Source: Promethearchaeota archaeon (GTDB lineage Archaea > Asgardarchaeota > Lokiarchaeia > Sigyniarchaeales > SOKP01). From it: a DNA stretch of 54,126 nt. The notes below the pieces were generated by a model. That model searched no databases. It saw nothing but the letters and a program-made list of their open reading frames with translations, and had not been told where the DNA came from. The DNA lies in NCBI GenBank assembly GCA_019894715.1, contig JAGXOA010000120.1:1-54126 (forward strand), given 5' to 3'. Each line of letters begins with the position of its first letter. The first letter of the stretch is position 1. A program made the translations under genes and the position numbers. Below, one piece after another: positions 52,804 to 54,126 of the stretch.

Positions 52804-53715
52804 ATGAAGATTAATAATGTTTTAATTGAAGATACATATTGTGAAGCATTCTCTGCTTATTTTTCTCGTATTATCATTACAGCATACAATAAACATTGGC
52901 TTGATATTTGTGCAAAAGAAACTACAGGCTATGGAACCTCAACAATACATTGTGATTCTGAAGCAGGTATAGATGTGTATGTATCTCCAGAAGAAACTCC
53001 TGATAATCGTCCAGGCGTTGCATTGATGTTTTTTGCTATAAATAAGAAAAAAATGGATTCTATAATGCTAAATAGAATTGGACAATGTGTACTTACTTGT
53101 CCCTCAACAGCTTGTTTTGATGGATTAAATCTCTCAATGATACCAGAAAGTGAATTTGAAATTAAAACTGGATATAAATTAAAGTTTTTTGGGGATAAAT
53201 TTGAGGAAAAGTTACAAGATGAATTTCCTTTTGAAGCTTGGAGAATACCTGTTATGGATGGAGAATTCGTTATTCAGAATACACTGAAAATTGGAAAAGG
53301 GATTGCAGGTGGCAATTTTTTTATAATTGGAAAAGATCAAGCATCTACATTGAGTGCTGCTGAGAAAGCTATTAAAGCAATGAAAGGTATCCCTAATTTA
53401 ATTACACCTTTTCCGGGAGGAGTTGTTCGTGCGGGTTCAAAAGTAGGTTCAAGATATAGTTTCTTAAATGCATCTACAAATGATCCATTATGTCCAACCT
53501 TAAAAGATAAAATAGATAATTCCCTATTAAATCAAGGAGAAAATTGTGTATATGAACTTATTTTAAATGGTGCGAATGAAGACATTATTAAAATCGCTAT
53601 GAGACTTGGGATTAATGCTGCAACAAATTCCCTTGGAATTTTAAGGATTTCAGCCGGAAATTATGGTGGAAATTTAGGCAAATTTAAATATAATTTACAT
53701 GAAATACTTGGTTAA
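52804..53715 (+). CDS. ftr: Formylmethanofuran:tetrahydromethanopterin formyltransferase
   Basis: Transfers the formyl group between methanofuran and tetrahydromethanopterin. 303 aa from ATG 52804 (MKINNVLIEDTYCEAFSAYF), matching the family's M-INGVxIEDTFAEAF start; an in-frame ATG four codons earlier (52792) is less likely. Further blocks: ETTGYGTSTIHCDSEAGID, PEETPDNRPGVALMFF, NRIGQCVLTCPSTACFDGL, ATG-like IPVMDGEFVIQN, and PFPGGVVRAGSKVGSRYSFLNASTND. With mch it supplies two successive steps of the H4MPT branch. Confidence 0.94.
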   Translation: MKINNVLIEDTYCEAFSAYFSRIIITAYNKHWLDICAKETTGYGTSTIHCDSEAGIDVYVSPEETPDNRPGVALMFFAINKKKMDSIMLNRIGQCVLTCPSTACFDGLNLSMIPESEFEIKTGYKLKFFGDKFEEKLQDEFPFEAWRIPVMDGEFVIQNTLKIGKGIAGGNFFIIGKDQASTLSAAEKAIKAMKGIPNLITPFPGGVVRAGSKVGSRYSFLNASTNDPLCPTLKDKIDNSLLNQGENCVYELILNGANEDIIKIAMRLGINAATNSLGILRISAGNYGGNLGKFKYNLHEILG

Positions 53716-53790
53716 GTCCCTCACTAACGATAAAAAAATAATTTACTTTTATTTTTTATTTTATATAAATTCCTATTTTTTATCATAATT

Positions 53791-53832
53791 GCTCAAGAAG
53801 ACCCCTCCCTTTAGGGCGGGGATGAATCGAGC
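53791..53832 (+). mobile_element. IS200/IS605-type left-end hairpin
   Basis: 42-nt block opening GCTC and closing GAGC, with inner stem CCCC-T-CCC / GGG-C-GGGG, TTTA loop and GATGAATC downstream of the stem. It sits about 70 nt upstream of a tnpB start and matches the left ends at 31-72, 9913-9947 and 22138-22173. Confidence 0.85.
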
Positions 53833-53901
53833 ATGGTAAAAAAACAGGTAACCCGCCACACCCTCCCCCTTTTTCTCTATTCATATTCTCTTATTATAAT
53901 A

Positions 53902-54126
53902 ATGAAGCTCACGCAAAAGATCAGGATAAATCCTTCGAAGGAACAAGAACACTTACTGTGGAGATTATCTGAGAAATGCCGTCTCTTATATAATTTTGCG
54001 TTAGCTGAGCGAATAGAAAATTGCCAACAAAACAAAAGAACTTCAAAGGAGAACCGACATTATATTACTTATTCTTCTCAATCGAGAGCTTTACCTATAT
54101 TAAAAGAAAAATATCCAGAATATAGA
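53902..54126 (+). CDS. tnpB: TnpB (OrfB) transposon-encoded RNA-guided nuclease, N-terminal part
   Basis: Runs off the window end in frame (75 codons). Starts MKLTQKIRINPSKEQEHLLW, then RLSEKCRLLYNFALAERIEN, the N-terminal helix-turn-helix-like region typical of IS605 TnpB, which begins with (x)KxRIxPSKEQExxL and a Cys/Leu-Arg-x-x-YN-x-A(L) pattern. Composition is richer in G+C than neighbours, consistent with a mobile gene. The catalytic RuvC residues lie beyond the window, so activity cannot be judged. Confidence 0.9.
   Translation, partial: MKLTQKIRINPSKEQEHLLWRLSEKCRLLYNFALAERIENCQQNKRTSKENRHYITYSSQSRALPILKEKYPEYR

Noticed and set aside
52792-53715. First reading as aIF6 (eIF6-like) from the N-terminal MIYYMKINN
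   Set aside because: The conserved blocks (IEDTYCEAF, EAGID, PEETPDNRPG, FPGGVV) identify Ftr.

Overview
The window is AT-rich archaeal DNA with many eukaryote-like genes. It carries archaeal information-processing genes: split RNA polymerase A'/A'', Rpb4, L30e, L35Ae, L21e, TFB, a histone, NurA, XPD, a RecJ/GAN-type DHH nuclease and Pus10. Alongside them are Ras/Rab-like GTPases, a Rag-like GTPase with a C-terminal extension, a roadblock/LC7 protein, an ESCRT-III (Snf7) protein, a presenilin-type aspartyl protease and a zinc-finger/GRAM-like protein. This mix points to an Asgard archaeon (Promethearchaeota), probably Lokiarchaeia-like. The placement is inferred from gene content, not from a tree. 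Ftr and Mch indicate a tetrahydromethanopterin C1 (archaeal Wood-Ljungdahl) branch.

Layout. 0.1-6.9 kb: minus-strand transcription/translation operon rpoA1-rpoA2-rpl30e-nusA-rps12-rps7, with no rpoB or rpoH upstream of rpoA1 and a Lys/Thr/Pro repeat tail on A'. 7.5-12.2 kb: histone, coiled-coil protein, Ras-like GTPase, a collapsed IS200/IS605 element, a CPBP protease and NurA. 12.1-16.9 kb: minus-strand cluster pus10-rpl21e-rpoF-DUF655-ksgA/dim1-hemK. 17-24.4 kb: roadblock protein, deoxynucleoside-kinase-like protein, a degenerate CPBP protein with zinc ribbons, a GH57 enzyme, a tnpB relic, ketopantoate reductase and 3-dehydroquinate synthase II. 24.6-34.7 kb: ESCRT-III, MetE-like protein, zinc-finger/GRAM-like protein, L35Ae, a membrane acyltransferase, glycogen synthase, RidA and XPD helicase. 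34.8-43.4 kb: membrane protein plus GTPase, FrhB-like protein, GNAT, TFB, a small winged-helix protein, presenilin-like protease, archaemetzincin and GT4. 43.8-53.7 kb: two unknown proteins, Mch, RecJ-like nuclease, beta-CASP nuclease, MTAP facing APT (adenine salvage), Rag-like GTPase and Ftr. Both window ends lie inside IS605-type left ends in inverted orientation, so the window is probably a contig bounded by this repeat.

The most unusual signal concerns translation starts. Three genes (XPD, a coiled-coil protein and a small winged-helix protein) have clear coding sequence upstream of the first ATG/GTG/TTG. Each open frame begins at an ATT that sits exactly three bases after a strong Shine-Dalgarno-like GGTGA or GGTGG. 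Most ATG-started genes here have no such motif. This suggests AUU initiation in this lineage. Without it, XPD would lose its Walker A motif, and the small winged-helix gene would be missed.
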